From Pantoea rwandensis (lineage in GTDB: Bacteria > Pseudomonadota > Gammaproteobacteria > Enterobacterales > Enterobacteriaceae), in the NCBI RefSeq assembly GCF_002095475.1, contig NZ_MLFR01000040.1, positions 1 through 43,779 on the forward strand: a stretch of 43,779 bases of DNA. The letters are read 5' to 3'. Shown here in pieces: positions 25,724-33,097 of the stretch. Within the stretch, counting starts at the first letter, position 1. Each line of letters begins with the position of its first letter. The position numbers were made by a program, and so were the translations under genes. The notes under the pieces are model-generated. The model saw only the letters and a program-made list of their open reading frames with translations, was not told the DNA's origin and made no database searches.

Positions 25724-26044
25724 TTCTGCTGCATTTCCAGGCGAAAGAGTCAGTTAATCTGCAATAGTGTCAGCTCATGTAAAGCTCCTTTTGACCATCT
25801 GCGTCAAAAGGTAAAACTCCTGTACATCAGCCACTTTACACTGTCTGACTAGCATGATTTTTGTTACAGTTATCCCCCTTTTCTTACCCTTTGCGACAGG
25901 GCTTTAAAAAGTCGCTGATTTAACAATCAATTCTGGAAGGATCCGGAAACCCCGCTCGGGCTGCATACCTAAAATGTAGAACCAAACCAGCCTGCGCCTC
26001 AGCCCCTCACGGGCACGATTAACAATGATGTTCAGGAATGATTG
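25724..26044. other. Intergenic region exuR-yqjA with a 9-bp dyad
   Basis: This 320-bp gap contains CCTTTTGAC (25787-25795) and its exact inverse GTCAAAAGG (25803-25811) with a seven-base gap. They are flanked by direct copies of GTAAA-x-CTCC at 25780 and 25812. No T run follows, so an operator is more likely than a terminator. GTAAA boxes recall CpxR sites, and yqjA is Cpx-controlled in E. coli, but the spacing differs from the CpxR consensus. I see no gene. Confidence 0.35.
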
Positions 26045-26722
26045 ATGGATATTTTGAAAGCATTGCTGCATGCCTTGTGGCAGCAGGATTATGAGATGCT
26101 CTCCGACCCGACGCTGGTGTGGGCCATATACGGTTTGCTGTTCCTGATCCTGTTTTTGGAGAATGGCCTGTTGCCCGCCGCTTTTCTGCCGGGTGACAGC
26201 CTGTTGATTCTTGTTGGTGTGCTCATTGCCAAGGGCACTATGGGCTTCCCCCTCACATTACTGGTCCTTACCACTGGCGCCAGTCTCGGCTGCTGGGTCA
26301 GTTATATTCAAGGACGATGGTTGGGGAATACGCCTACCGTGCAAAAATGGCTGTCGCATTTACCCGCACAATACCATCAGCGTGCACACAAGTTGTTCCA
26401 TCGGCACGGTTTATCTGCCCTATTGATTGGCCGCTTTATCGCTTTTGTACGTACGTTGCTGCCGACTATCGCCGGGCTTTCAGGCCTGAGCAATGCCCGC
26501 TTCCAGTTCTTCAACTGGGTGAGTGCCTTCTTGTGGGTGTTAATTCTCACCGTGCTGGGCTTCGCATTGGGTAAAACCCCTATTTTCCGCCGCTATGAAG
26601 ATGAACTGATGTTCTGTCTCATGCTGCTGCCGCTGGTGCTGCTGGTTATCGGGTTGGTGGGTTCTCTGGTTGTGCTTTGGCGTAAACGTCAGGCATCTCG
26701 TAATGGGAATTCACAATCATGA
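26045..26722 (+). CDS. yqjA: YqjA, DedA-family membrane protein
   Basis: YqjA is one of the redundant DedA proteins of the inner membrane, which in E. coli supports envelope integrity, alkaline tolerance and the proton motive force, probably through lipid-carrier handling. The 225 residues follow E. coli YqjA, with the DedA signatures ENGLLPAAFLPGDSLL (acidic Glu and Asp essential in the family), GCWVSYIQGRWLG and GRFIAFVRTLLPTIAGLS. ATG 26045 follows AGGA; a TTG one codon earlier is less likely. It overlaps mzrA by four bases. Confidence 0.93.
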   Translation: MDILKALLHALWQQDYEMLSDPTLVWAIYGLLFLILFLENGLLPAAFLPGDSLLILVGVLIAKGTMGFPLTLLVLTTGASLGCWVSYIQGRWLGNTPTVQKWLSHLPAQYHQRAHKLFHRHGLSALLIGRFIAFVRTLLPTIAGLSGLSNARFQFFNWVSAFLWVLILTVLGFALGKTPIFRRYEDELMFCLMLLPLVLLVIGLVGSLVVLWRKRQASRNGNSQS

Positions 26723-27087
26723 TTGCACTTCGTGGATTCCCCAGGCGTTTACTGCCCTGGGCGGTTGCGGCTGCCCTGGCGCTGCTGGCCGTGATTATTG
26801 TTCCTTCATTGATGCAGCACGATACGGTGGTAAAGATCCGTGTTGCCCATAGCGGTACCAATCTTCCCGATGGTTTTTATCTCTATCAGCAATTGTCTGC
26901 ACAGGGCGTGCGTATCAAAAGTATTACACCTTCGGGTGATGCGCTGGTCATCCATTTCGAAAATGAAGAGCAGAGTCTGGCCGCGCAGAAAGTGCTGCGT
27001 CGCCTGCTGCCGCAAGGCTTTGTGGTGGCAAGCGGACCGCAAGCTTCACAGCAAGTCCCCGACGCTAATCGTCCAACTTACAGCTGA
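26719..27087 (+). CDS. mzrA: MzrA, EnvZ/OmpR modulator
   Basis: MzrA is a small inner-membrane protein that binds EnvZ and links the Cpx response to EnvZ/OmpR. The 122-residue product has one membrane segment (about 10-30, LLPWAVAAALALLAVIIVP) and a periplasmic domain with HDTVVKIRVAHSG and a conserved LPDGFYLYQQL stretch. Its ATGA overlap with yqjA makes co-translation likely, as in E. coli (yqjB). Confidence 0.88.
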   Translation: MIALRGFPRRLLPWAVAAALALLAVIIVPSLMQHDTVVKIRVAHSGTNLPDGFYLYQQLSAQGVRIKSITPSGDALVIHFENEEQSLAAQKVLRRLLPQGFVVASGPQASQQVPDANRPTYS

Positions 27088-27093
27088 TTTTAC

Positions 27094-27116
27094 CCGTCTG
27101 GCGATAAGCCAGACGG
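27094..27116. other. Hairpin after mzrA
   Basis: CCGTCTGGC (27094-27102) and GCCAGACGG (27108-27116) pair perfectly around a GATAA loop. No T run follows on the plus strand. It may stabilise the yqjA-mzrA message or be a single REP-like unit. Confidence 0.55.
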
Positions 27117-27257
27117 TAGATCAATCCTCGCTATCCCCGCGTCTTCTTTGAATTTTTTCGTCTGCTGTCTATGCTTAAAGTAGCGCGCTAAGACAAGCTG
27201 GGATGCCTCTCCTGCCCGGTTTGTGGCAGGTCAATAACAATGGAAGGTCAAAACCTG

Positions 27258-27632
27258 ATGAAACATCAATTACTACTGGGTGCTATTCTTTTCTCTCTTT
27301 CGGGTTCACTGCTGGCAGCCGAGTCACTTTGTCAGCAAAAAGAGCATGATATTCAGCGCGAAATCGACATGGCTAAACAGCATGATAATCAGCGCCGGGT
27401 CACCGGGCTGGAGCGTGCGCTGACCGAAGTCCGCGCTAACTGCACTGACGAGAGATTGAAATCAGCCCATAGTGAACGTATCGCAGCACAGAAGCAGAAA
27501 ATTGCAGAACGTGAGCGTGAACTTCAGGAAGAGCGCAAGGACGGCGATGACAAAGAGAAAGTTGAGAAGCGCGAACGTAAGCTGGAAGAGGCGCAGCACG
27601 AGCTGAAAAAGCTGGAAGCTGAGCCTTACTAA
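27258..27632 (+). CDS. yqjC: YqjC, periplasmic DUF1090 protein
   Basis: This 124-residue protein of unknown function opens with a signal peptide (KHQLLLGAILFSLSGSLLAAES). The mature part is highly charged and helical, with a conserved Cys pair (SLCQQKE and RANCTDE) and a Glu/Lys/Arg-rich coiled-coil C-terminus ending in KRERKLEEAQHELKKLEAEPY, as in E. coli YqjC. ATG 27240 is also in frame, but the signal peptide begins at the second ATG (27258). It begins the yqjCDEK block. Confidence 0.88.
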   Translation: MKHQLLLGAILFSLSGSLLAAESLCQQKEHDIQREIDMAKQHDNQRRVTGLERALTEVRANCTDERLKSAHSERIAAQKQKIAERERELQEERKDGDDKEKVEKRERKLEEAQHELKKLEAEPY

Positions 27633-27666
27633 TCGGACTTAAATAAATGATGTAATGGAGAACTTC

Positions 27667-27972
27667 ATGTCTAAAGACACCACATCTGAACATCTGCGTG
27701 CGGAATTGAAAAACCTTGCTGACACCCTGGAAGAAGTGCTGAGCAGCTCAACGGATAAATCCAAAAATGAGCTGGATAAACTGCGCAGTAAAGCGCGCGG
27801 CGCCATCGAAAGTTCACGCGAGCGTCTGGGTGACTCAGGCGAGCGTATCGCGCAGTCCACGCGTGAAGCGGCGGAGAAAGCTGACGAATACGTGCGCGAT
27901 AATCCGTGGCACGGCGTGGGTATCGGTGCAGCTGTCGGTGTACTGATTGGCATCCTGATTTCACGTCGTTGA
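27667..27972 (+). CDS. yqjD: YqjD, DUF883 inner-membrane ribosome-binding protein
   Basis: YqjD family proteins sit in the inner membrane by a C-terminal helix; in E. coli YqjD binds 70S and 100S ribosomes in stationary phase and is controlled by RpoS. The 101 residues show a long amphipathic coiled coil (5-75), then ADEYVRDNPWHGVGIGAAVGVLIGILISRR, the glycine-rich tail anchor. GGAG precedes ATG 27667; the frame opens slightly earlier at 27655. yqjE follows after a one-base gap. Confidence 0.9.
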   Translation: MSKDTTSEHLRAELKNLADTLEEVLSSSTDKSKNELDKLRSKARGAIESSRERLGDSGERIAQSTREAAEKADEYVRDNPWHGVGIGAAVGVLIGILISRR

Positions 27973-27973
27973 T

Positions 27974-28369
27974 ATGAGCGATAGTCAGAGCCACGGCCCA
28001 GGCAAAGGGGTCTTCAACATTGGTCAGCGCGTTGTTACCACGCTGGTAAGCATGGTAGAAACGCGTGTCCGCCTGGCGATTGCCGAGCTGGAAGAGGAAA
28101 AAGCTAATCTGATTCAGATGCTGATGATGGTTGGGCTGACCATGCTGTTTACCGCTTTCGGTTTAATGAGTCTGATGGTGCTGATCATATGGGCGGTGGA
28201 TGCGCAGTATCGGTTGATGGCGATTGCCATTACCACCGGTGTCCTGTTTGCGCTAGCGCTGATTTTCGGCTTGTGGACATTGCACAAGTCACGTCAATCC
28301 ACACTGCTTCGTCATACGCGTAAAGAGCTGGAAACCGATCGCACATTGCTGGAGGAACACCGCTCATGA
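27974..28369 (+). CDS. yqjE: YqjE, phage-holin-like inner-membrane protein
   Basis: The 131-residue protein matches the YqjE family, of unknown function. It has an amphipathic N-terminal helix (RVVTTLVSMVETRVRLAIAELEEEKANLI) followed by two membrane segments (about 50-75 and 80-105) and a basic tail. It is translated right after yqjD and overlaps yqjK by four bases, so the three proteins are probably made together, perhaps acting as one membrane assembly. Confidence 0.87.
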   Translation: MSDSQSHGPGKGVFNIGQRVVTTLVSMVETRVRLAIAELEEEKANLIQMLMMVGLTMLFTAFGLMSLMVLIIWAVDAQYRLMAIAITTGVLFALALIFGLWTLHKSRQSTLLRHTRKELETDRTLLEEHRS

Positions 28370-28650
28370 GCCGCCGTGAACGTGAAGCGCGTATTCACGA
28401 ACTGCTGAACCACGTGCAGCAGCAGCGGCTGGATCTCAGTGCAGCCCGCCGCGACTGGCTGGACAGCACTGCACAGTATGACCGCGGTTGGTTAACGCTA
28501 ATCAGTATGCGTCGCTATCTGGCGATTGGCAGCAGTGCGCTGGCTATCTGGTCCATCCGCAGCCCTAACCGTATTTTGCGTTGGGCAAAACGCGGTTTTG
28601 GCCTGTGGAGCACCTGGCGCATGATCAAATCCACGCTCGAACCACGCTAA
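28366..28650 (+). CDS. yqjK: YqjK, small basic membrane-associated protein
   Basis: The 94-residue product is the YqjK-like partner of YqjD and YqjE, function unknown. The N-terminal half is Arg/Gln-rich and helical (REREARIHELLNHVQQQRLDLSAARRDWLD); a short hydrophobic stretch (YLAIGSSALAIWSI) may touch the membrane. It ends the block, with a clear terminator 12 bases on. Confidence 0.83.
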   Translation: MSRREREARIHELLNHVQQQRLDLSAARRDWLDSTAQYDRGWLTLISMRRYLAIGSSALAIWSIRSPNRILRWAKRGFGLWSTWRMIKSTLEPR

Positions 28651-28661
28651 TTCCTTCATTT

Positions 28662-28690
28662 AAAACCGGATCGATAAGGTCCGGTTTTTT
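28662..28690 (+). terminator. Terminator of the yqjCDEK block
   Basis: AAAACCGGA (28662-28670) pairs with TCCGGTTTT (28680-28688) around a nine-base loop, with six T in total at the 3' side. Confidence 0.85.
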
Positions 28691-28718
28691 CTCCATCAGA
28701 ATTCCTGAATAACATTGA

Positions 28719-28760
28719 CAGTTTATCTCGCTTACAACTGTTCCATCCTGCGACTATTAT
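28719..28760 (+). promoter_or_regulatory. yqjF promoter with candidate YhaJ dyad
   Basis: CAGTT (28719-28723) and AACTG (28736-28740) form a dyad of the size bound by LysR-type factors. It overlaps a -35-like TTACAA (28732-28737) placed 17 bases before TATTAT (28755-28760). In E. coli YhaJ activates yqjF, and yhaJ is in this window. The half CAGTTTATCT reappears as CAGTTAATCT before yhaJ at 37534-37543. Confidence 0.4.
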
Positions 28761-28854
28761 CTCACTCCATCAGCCCAGTGAATTAAATCATTCGATTTGC
28801 CGGGATTAAAACCTTGCAGGCCAACAACCTGCTACATAATTCTTGTTGGAGTAA

Positions 28855-29268
28855 ATGATGAAAAAATTCGAAGACTCAGGTCTGCTGCTGGCACGTGTAC
28901 TGATGACTATTCTGTTCATTACTGCAGGTTGGGGCAAAATCACTGGTTATGCGGGTACCGCACAATACATGCAGGCAATGGGCGTCCCAGGCTTCTTGCT
29001 GCCACTGGTCATTTTGCTGGAGTTCGGCGGCGGCCTGGCAATTCTGTTTGGTTTCCTGACTCGCTTTACCGCACTGTTCACCGCTGGTTTTACGCTGCTG
29101 ACCGCGTTCCTGTTCCACAGCAACTTCGCGGAAGGTGTTAACCAGCTGATGTTCATGAAAAACCTGTCCATCGCCGGTGGTTTCCTGGTGCTGGGTCTGG
29201 TGGGTCCAGGTGCTTACAGCATCGACCGTCTAATTCGTGGACGTTTCGCACCAGCGACTGCACGCTAA
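28855..29268 (+). CDS. yqjF: YqjF, DoxX-family membrane protein
   Basis: YqjF is a four-helix inner-membrane protein of the DoxX/quinol-oxidase-subunit-like family. In E. coli it is the promoter switched on by 2,4-dinitrotoluene breakdown products through YhaJ, and a role in quinone or aromatic stress is suspected. The 137 residues include the conserved ARVLMTILFITAGWGKITGYAG opening and LEFGGGLAILFGFLTRFTALFTAGFTLLTAFLFH. GGAG lies before ATG 28855. A terminator follows, then yqjG. Confidence 0.92.
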   Translation: MMKKFEDSGLLLARVLMTILFITAGWGKITGYAGTAQYMQAMGVPGFLLPLVILLEFGGGLAILFGFLTRFTALFTAGFTLLTAFLFHSNFAEGVNQLMFMKNLSIAGGFLVLGLVGPGAYSIDRLIRGRFAPATAR

Positions 29269-29307
29269 GCACACAAGCGTTGCCAGAACACATATACTGA
29301 TTGATAG

Positions 29308-29333
29308 GGGCGGGGATTTTCCTCGCCCTTTTT
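29308..29333 (+). terminator. Terminator between yqjF and yqjG
   Basis: GGGCGGGGA (29308-29316) and TCCTCGCCC (29320-29328) pair with one G-U, loop TTT, then five T (29329-29333). It ends 15 bases before the yqjG ATG, so yqjG is expressed by read-through or from a promoter inside this region. Confidence 0.7.
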
Positions 29334-29348
29334 CTTTATGGAGGGCTT

Positions 29349-30323
29349 ATGGGACAGCTGATTGACGGTGTCTGGCATGACACCTGGTACGATACGAAGT
29401 CAACCGGTGGCCGCTTCAAACGAACAGAAGCAGTCTGGCGTAACTGGGTCACCGCAGATGGCAGCGCGGGCCCAACCGGCAACGCCGGATTTGCCGCCGA
29501 GCGCGATCGCTATCACTTATATGTTTCTCTTGCTTGCCCATGGGCGCACCGCACACTGTTAATGCGTCAGTTAAAAGGGCTGGAGGAGATGATTTCCGTC
29601 TCAGTGGTACATCCCTTGATGCTGGAAAACGGCTGGACCTTTGACGATGATTTCCCAGATGCAACCGGGGACTCACTCTATCAGAATGAATTTCTTTACC
29701 AACTTTACCTGCACGCCGATCCGCAATACACAGGCCGCGTGACCGTTCCGGTGCTATGGGATAAAACCCAGCACACCATCGTCAGTAATGAATCGGCTGA
29801 CATCATCCGTATGTTCAACACGGCCTTTGATGCACAAGGTGCCCGCGCCGGAGATTATTATCCGCCAGCGTTGCGCGACAAGATCGATGAGCTGAACGGC
29901 TGGATTTACGATACGGTCAATAATGGTGTGTACAAAAGCGGCTTCGCCACTTCACAAGCAGCCTATGATGAATCGGTAACGGCACTGTTTCATTCATTGG
30001 CGCGCCTTGAGCAAATTCTAGGTCAACATCGCTACCTCACGGGTGATCAACTGACCGAAGCCGACCTGCGCTTATGGACGACGCTGGTGCGTTTTGATCC
30101 AGTGTATGTCACTCACTTTAAGTGTGACCGTCACCGTATCAGTGATTACCGCAACCTTAGCGGCTTCCTGCGAGACATTTATCAGATGCCGGGGATTGCC
30201 GATACGGTCAATCTGCCACACATCCGCCATCACTATTATTGCAGCCACAAAACCATCAACCCGAGCGGCGTGATTTCGCTGGGCCCGGCGTTTGACTGGG
30301 ATGAGCCGCACGGCCGCGGTTGA
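29349..30323 (+). CDS. yqjG: YqjG, glutathionyl-hydroquinone reductase
   Basis: YqjG is a Xi-class glutathione transferase that reduces glutathionyl-hydroquinones, removing glutathione from quinone adducts. The 324-residue protein opens MGQLIDGVWHDTWYDT; catalytic Cys63 is in LACPWAHR, and the C-terminal helical domain carries HRYLTGDQLTEADLRLWTTLVRFD and the Tyr-rich HIRHHYYCSH. The frame could begin at 29301, but ATG 29349 after GGAGGG is the homologous start. Its pairing with yqjF and YhaJ points to quinone or aromatic detoxification. Confidence 0.94.
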   Translation: MGQLIDGVWHDTWYDTKSTGGRFKRTEAVWRNWVTADGSAGPTGNAGFAAERDRYHLYVSLACPWAHRTLLMRQLKGLEEMISVSVVHPLMLENGWTFDDDFPDATGDSLYQNEFLYQLYLHADPQYTGRVTVPVLWDKTQHTIVSNESADIIRMFNTAFDAQGARAGDYYPPALRDKIDELNGWIYDTVNNGVYKSGFATSQAAYDESVTALFHSLARLEQILGQHRYLTGDQLTEADLRLWTTLVRFDPVYVTHFKCDRHRISDYRNLSGFLRDIYQMPGIADTVNLPHIRHHYYCSHKTINPSGVISLGPAFDWDEPHGRG

Positions 30324-30341
30324 GGTTGTTGCGGAGCGTTG

Positions 30342-30385
30342 CGCTCAACACTCTCTTTTTCTGAAGGATTGTGTTGAGCGCGGTT
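30342..30385. terminator. Hairpin between convergent yqjG and mdtI
   Basis: CGCTCAACAC (30342-30351) is exactly inverted at 30371-30380 (GTGTTGAGCG), with a 19-base loop containing TTTTT. CGGTTTT follows on the plus strand. It may end yqjG transcription; the loop is longer than usual. Confidence 0.45.
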
Positions 30386-30474
30386 TTACAGATTGAATGC
30401 GAGGCGTAAAAAAGCCCGACTGACCATTCCTGTTACGCGCAAGCTGGTGAGAATTCGTGCTGCTAAATCAACTG

Positions 30475-30804
30475 TTAAGCGAACTTGATTAGCAGCATCC
30501 CAGCAATCAGCAACCCCACACCTAGCCAACCGATGCTATTCAGACGTTGACCAAACAGCACCCACCCTGCAGCAACCGTTGCCACCAGACCAAACCCACC
30601 CCAGAGCGCGTAAGCCACTGAGAGATCGATCCCTTTAACCGCCTGTGACAAGGCACTGAATGCCCCCAGCACCGCGACCAGTGAGATCACACCGTAAAGC
30701 ACGCGACGAAAGCCATCGGAGTATTTGAGAAAGATATTCGCGATGATTTCCAAGCCAATCGCCAGCGCCAGCCAGGCCACATGCACAAGATTAAACGTGC
30801 TCAT
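30475..30804 (-). CDS. mdtI: Spermidine export protein MdtI (SMR family)
   Basis: MdtI and MdtJ form a heteromeric small-multidrug-resistance pump that exports spermidine. The 109 residues make four membrane helices with the membrane Glu in LALAIGLEIIANIFLKYSDG and the LSVAYALWGGFG signature. Identity to E. coli MdtI is high. Its ATG overlaps the end of mdtJ by 14 bases, so translation is coupled and the two subunits are made together. Confidence 0.93.
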   Translation of the reverse strand: MSTFNLVHVAWLALAIGLEIIANIFLKYSDGFRRVLYGVISLVAVLGAFSALSQAVKGIDLSVAYALWGGFGLVATVAAGWVLFGQRLNSIGWLGVGLLIAGMLLIKFA

Positions 30805-31141
30805 GATGTGGCTCCTTACGCGTCAGCGTGCCGGATTTGATCAGAGCAATCCCCGCGACCAGCGTGATTAAGCCAGCCACTTTCATCAGCGATAAAGTTT
30901 CATCGAACAGCGTCACGCTAAACAGTGTAATAAACAGGATGCCAATGCCTTCCCACATGGCGTAAGCGACACCCAAGGCAATGCGTTTTACAGCAAAAGA
31001 TAAGAAAATATAAGAAAGTGCGATCATCACCAGCATAAAAATAAAACCTGCACTGTCATCATTGACGCTAGCCCATTTCATTGAAAGCGTGCCGGTTATT
31101 TCAGCGAGGATAGCTAAAACTAGTAAAAACCAATAGCGCAT
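30791..31141 (-). CDS. mdtJ: Spermidine export protein MdtJ (SMR family)
   Basis: MdtJ is the partner subunit of MdtI. The 116 residues show four helices: LAILAEITGTLSMKWAS with the essential Glu, and IALGVAYAMWEGIGILFITL. A short basic tail follows (LTRKEPHHEHV). AAGGAG lies seven bases before the ATG but is partly buried in a perfect seven-base hairpin (31144-31150 with 31156-31162), and a 32-codon ORF precedes the gene. Both suggest translational control, in line with known spermidine induction of mdtJI in E. coli. Confidence 0.93.
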   Translation of the reverse strand: MRYWFLLVLAILAEITGTLSMKWASVNDDSAGFIFMLVMIALSYIFLSFAVKRIALGVAYAMWEGIGILFITLFSVTLFDETLSLMKVAGLITLVAGIALIKSGTLTRKEPHHEHV

Positions 31142-31143
31142 GA

Positions 31144-31162
31144 TTTCTCTCCTTAAGAGAAA
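31144..31162 (-). promoter_or_regulatory. RBS-sequestering hairpin of mdtJ
   Basis: On the minus strand TTTCTCT pairs with AGAGAAA around the loop TAAGG, so the Shine-Dalgarno TAAGGAG is half in the loop and half in the stem. A second hairpin (CACGCA/TGCGTG, 31174-31179 with 31187-31192) lies just upstream. Confidence 0.55.
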
Positions 31163-31232
31163 TAGATAGCCATCACGCAGAATAAGTGCGTGAGAAATTT
31201 TAAGAATATTTTTAAATAAGGAGAGTGTGGCG

Positions 31233-31331
31233 CTAAAGCGCGAAGCGCCAGTGCTGGTCGCAGATCGAGCAGGGGAAAAGGAAGTTAAAGGAAATACGAT
31301 TTGCCATCAGTGGTACGAGTATTTTGTCCAT
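31233..31331 (-). CDS. Candidate leader peptide upstream of mdtJ (mdtU-like)
   Basis: A 32-codon frame begins MDKILVPL at 31331, with an internal ATG at 31307 that would give 24 residues, and ends CSICDQHWRFAL at the TAG (31233-31235). It ends about 90 bases before mdtJ. Its last codons and stop lie in a hairpin (TGGCGC 31228-31233 with GCGCCA 31245-31250). E. coli mdtJI is preceded by a leader ORF, mdtU, of similar length, reported to mediate spermidine control. I infer this is the counterpart from position, size and context; I could not compare sequences. The ribosome site is weak. Confidence 0.45.
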   Translation of the reverse strand: MDKILVPLMANRISFNFLFPCSICDQHWRFAL

Positions 31332-31496
31332 AATTTTACAACTTATCCACGTTGTTGCTTTTCGTCGATGTGGATGAAAAATTGTCCTCAGTAGTGAAAT
31401 ACGCGCCTATTCTGGCACAAGGTTTATTTAGTTCCTCGCTATTTTCATTTCTTTACGCTGGAATTTTTTTATTGTTTTCAAAGATCTTAATTTCAG

Positions 31497-31590
31497 TCGA
31501 AACTGGCCGGTAAGCCGCGTTCTTTTCTTAGAGAATGGAGTGGACAGTCATTCCTCTTACCACCATACCCCAGATAGCAAAAACCCCGCC
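31497..31590 (-). repeat. Partial duplication of the rnpB 3' end and terminator
   Basis: CGAAACTGGCCGGTAAGCCG (from about 31498) and GTGGACAGTCATTC repeat the last ~40 bases of rnpB (31762-31802) about 267 bp away, with a short insertion. CAGATAGCAAAAACCCCGCC at 31571-31590 repeats the terminator flank at 31721-31740, but the pairing arm has decayed (GCGCAATT). E. coli rnpB is likewise followed by repeats that include its own 3' end. Confidence 0.75.
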
Positions 31591-31621
31591 GAAGCGCAAT
31601 TTTGTCCCTTAAACGCATTTC

Positions 31622-31691
31622 GGTCGCCATTAATGGCGACCCTACATTGTTGGGAACGGTTTTCGTAGGGTGCGCATTCATGCGCATCGGG
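31622..31691. repeat. REP-like inverted pair downstream of rnpB
   Basis: A reverse unit (31622-31645, GGTCGCCAT/ATGGCGACC then CTAC) faces a forward unit (31665-31691, GTAGGG, TGCGCAT/ATGCGCA). The pair sits between the two copies of the rnpB terminator flank. Confidence 0.75.
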
Positions 31692-31727
31692 TTGTACGCG
31701 CACTTTTGCCACCATATCCCAGATAGC

Positions 31728-31752
31728 AAAAACCCCGCCGGAGCGGGGTTTT
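31728..31752 (-). terminator. rnpB terminator
   Basis: AACCCCGC (31731-31738) pairs with GCGGGGTT (31743-31750) around a four-base loop, and five T follow on the minus strand. It begins about ten bases beyond the mature 3' end. Confidence 0.9.
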
Positions 31753-31761
31753 CACCTGAAA

Positions 31762-32138
<377 letters not shown>

Positions 32139-32146
32139 GGCGCGGG

Positions 32147-32175
32147 ATGATAGGCGATCCGCCCGCGTTTGTCAC
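32147..32175 (-). promoter_or_regulatory. rnpB promoter
   Basis: On the minus strand GTGACA (32175-32170), a 17-base spacer and TATCAT (32152-32147) precede the RNA start at 32138 by eight GC-rich bases (CCCGCGCC). Such a discriminator is typical of stringently controlled promoters. The -35 contains the rsmI stop codon. Confidence 0.75.
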
Positions 32176-33035
32176 GCCTCTTGCTGCTCTAGCGCGTACT
32201 TATATAGCGCGTTCTTCTTAACGCCATGAATTTCCGCTGTTAGCGCTGCGGCTTTTTTCAACGGCAGCTCCGCTTGCAACAACGCCAGGGTACGCAGTGC
32301 TTCAGCCGGTAAAGCCTCTTCATCAGCTTTATGGCCTTCAACAATCAGCACCATCTCGCCTTTGCGACGATTTTCATCTTCCAACACCCATGCCAACAGC
32401 TCACCCACCGGCGCACCCTGGATGGTTTCCCAGGTTTTAGTGATCTCGCGCGCCAGCACCACATAGCGATCGCCCCCCCACACGTTCACCATATCCTGCA
32501 GGCTATCAATCAAACGGTGGGTGGATTCATAAAAAATGAGGGTACGAGGTTCATTCTCAAGAGCGCGCAGCACATCGCAGCGGCCTTTACTTTTGGCGGG
32601 CAGAAATCCTTCGTAACAGAAACGATCTGACGGTAATCCCGCCGCGCTTAATGCTGTAATCGCCGCGCAGGCACCCGGCAACGGAACTACGCGCACACCT
32701 GCTTCACGGCAACGACGCACCAGATGATAGCCGGGATCGTTGATGAGAGGCGTGCCCGCATCCGAGACCAGTGCAATGCTTTGGCCCTCTTGCAGCTTGG
32801 CTAACAGCACCTCTGCTTTCTGTTGCTCGTTGTGGTCGTGAAGTGCGAACAGTCGCGCATTGATGGCGAAATGTTGTAGCAACAGCCCGGTATGACGTGT
32901 ATCTTCCGCTGCGACCAGATCGACGCTCGCGAGCACCGTCAACGCACGTTGTGTGATATCACCCAGGTTACCGATCGGGGTAGGAACGATATAGAGCGTA
33001 CTGGCAGAAATCTCTGCCCGATCGAGTTGTTTCAT
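32172..33035 (-). CDS. rsmI: 16S rRNA 2'-O-methyltransferase (C1402) RsmI
   Basis: RsmI adds the ribose methyl of m4Cm1402 in the ribosomal P site. The 287-residue protein is of the tetrapyrrole-methylase fold: LYIVPTPIGNLGDITQRAL at the start, AEDTRHTGLLL, the SAM loop ALVSDAGTPLINDPGY and PLPGACAAITALSAAGLPSDRFCYEGFLP. It closely follows E. coli RsmI (YraL). It is divergent from lpoA, and its stop lies in the rnpB promoter. Confidence 0.95.
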   Translation of the reverse strand: MKQLDRAEISASTLYIVPTPIGNLGDITQRALTVLASVDLVAAEDTRHTGLLLQHFAINARLFALHDHNEQQKAEVLLAKLQEGQSIALVSDAGTPLINDPGYHLVRRCREAGVRVVPLPGACAAITALSAAGLPSDRFCYEGFLPAKSKGRCDVLRALENEPRTLIFYESTHRLIDSLQDMVNVWGGDRYVVLAREITKTWETIQGAPVGELLAWVLEDENRRKGEMVLIVEGHKADEEALPAEALRTLALLQAELPLKKAAALTAEIHGVKKNALYKYALEQQEA

Positions 33036-33097
33036 TGTTTCATCCGAATTGCCGATTTAATATTGAGCATCTAGAAAAAAACATCACTGGATACAGT

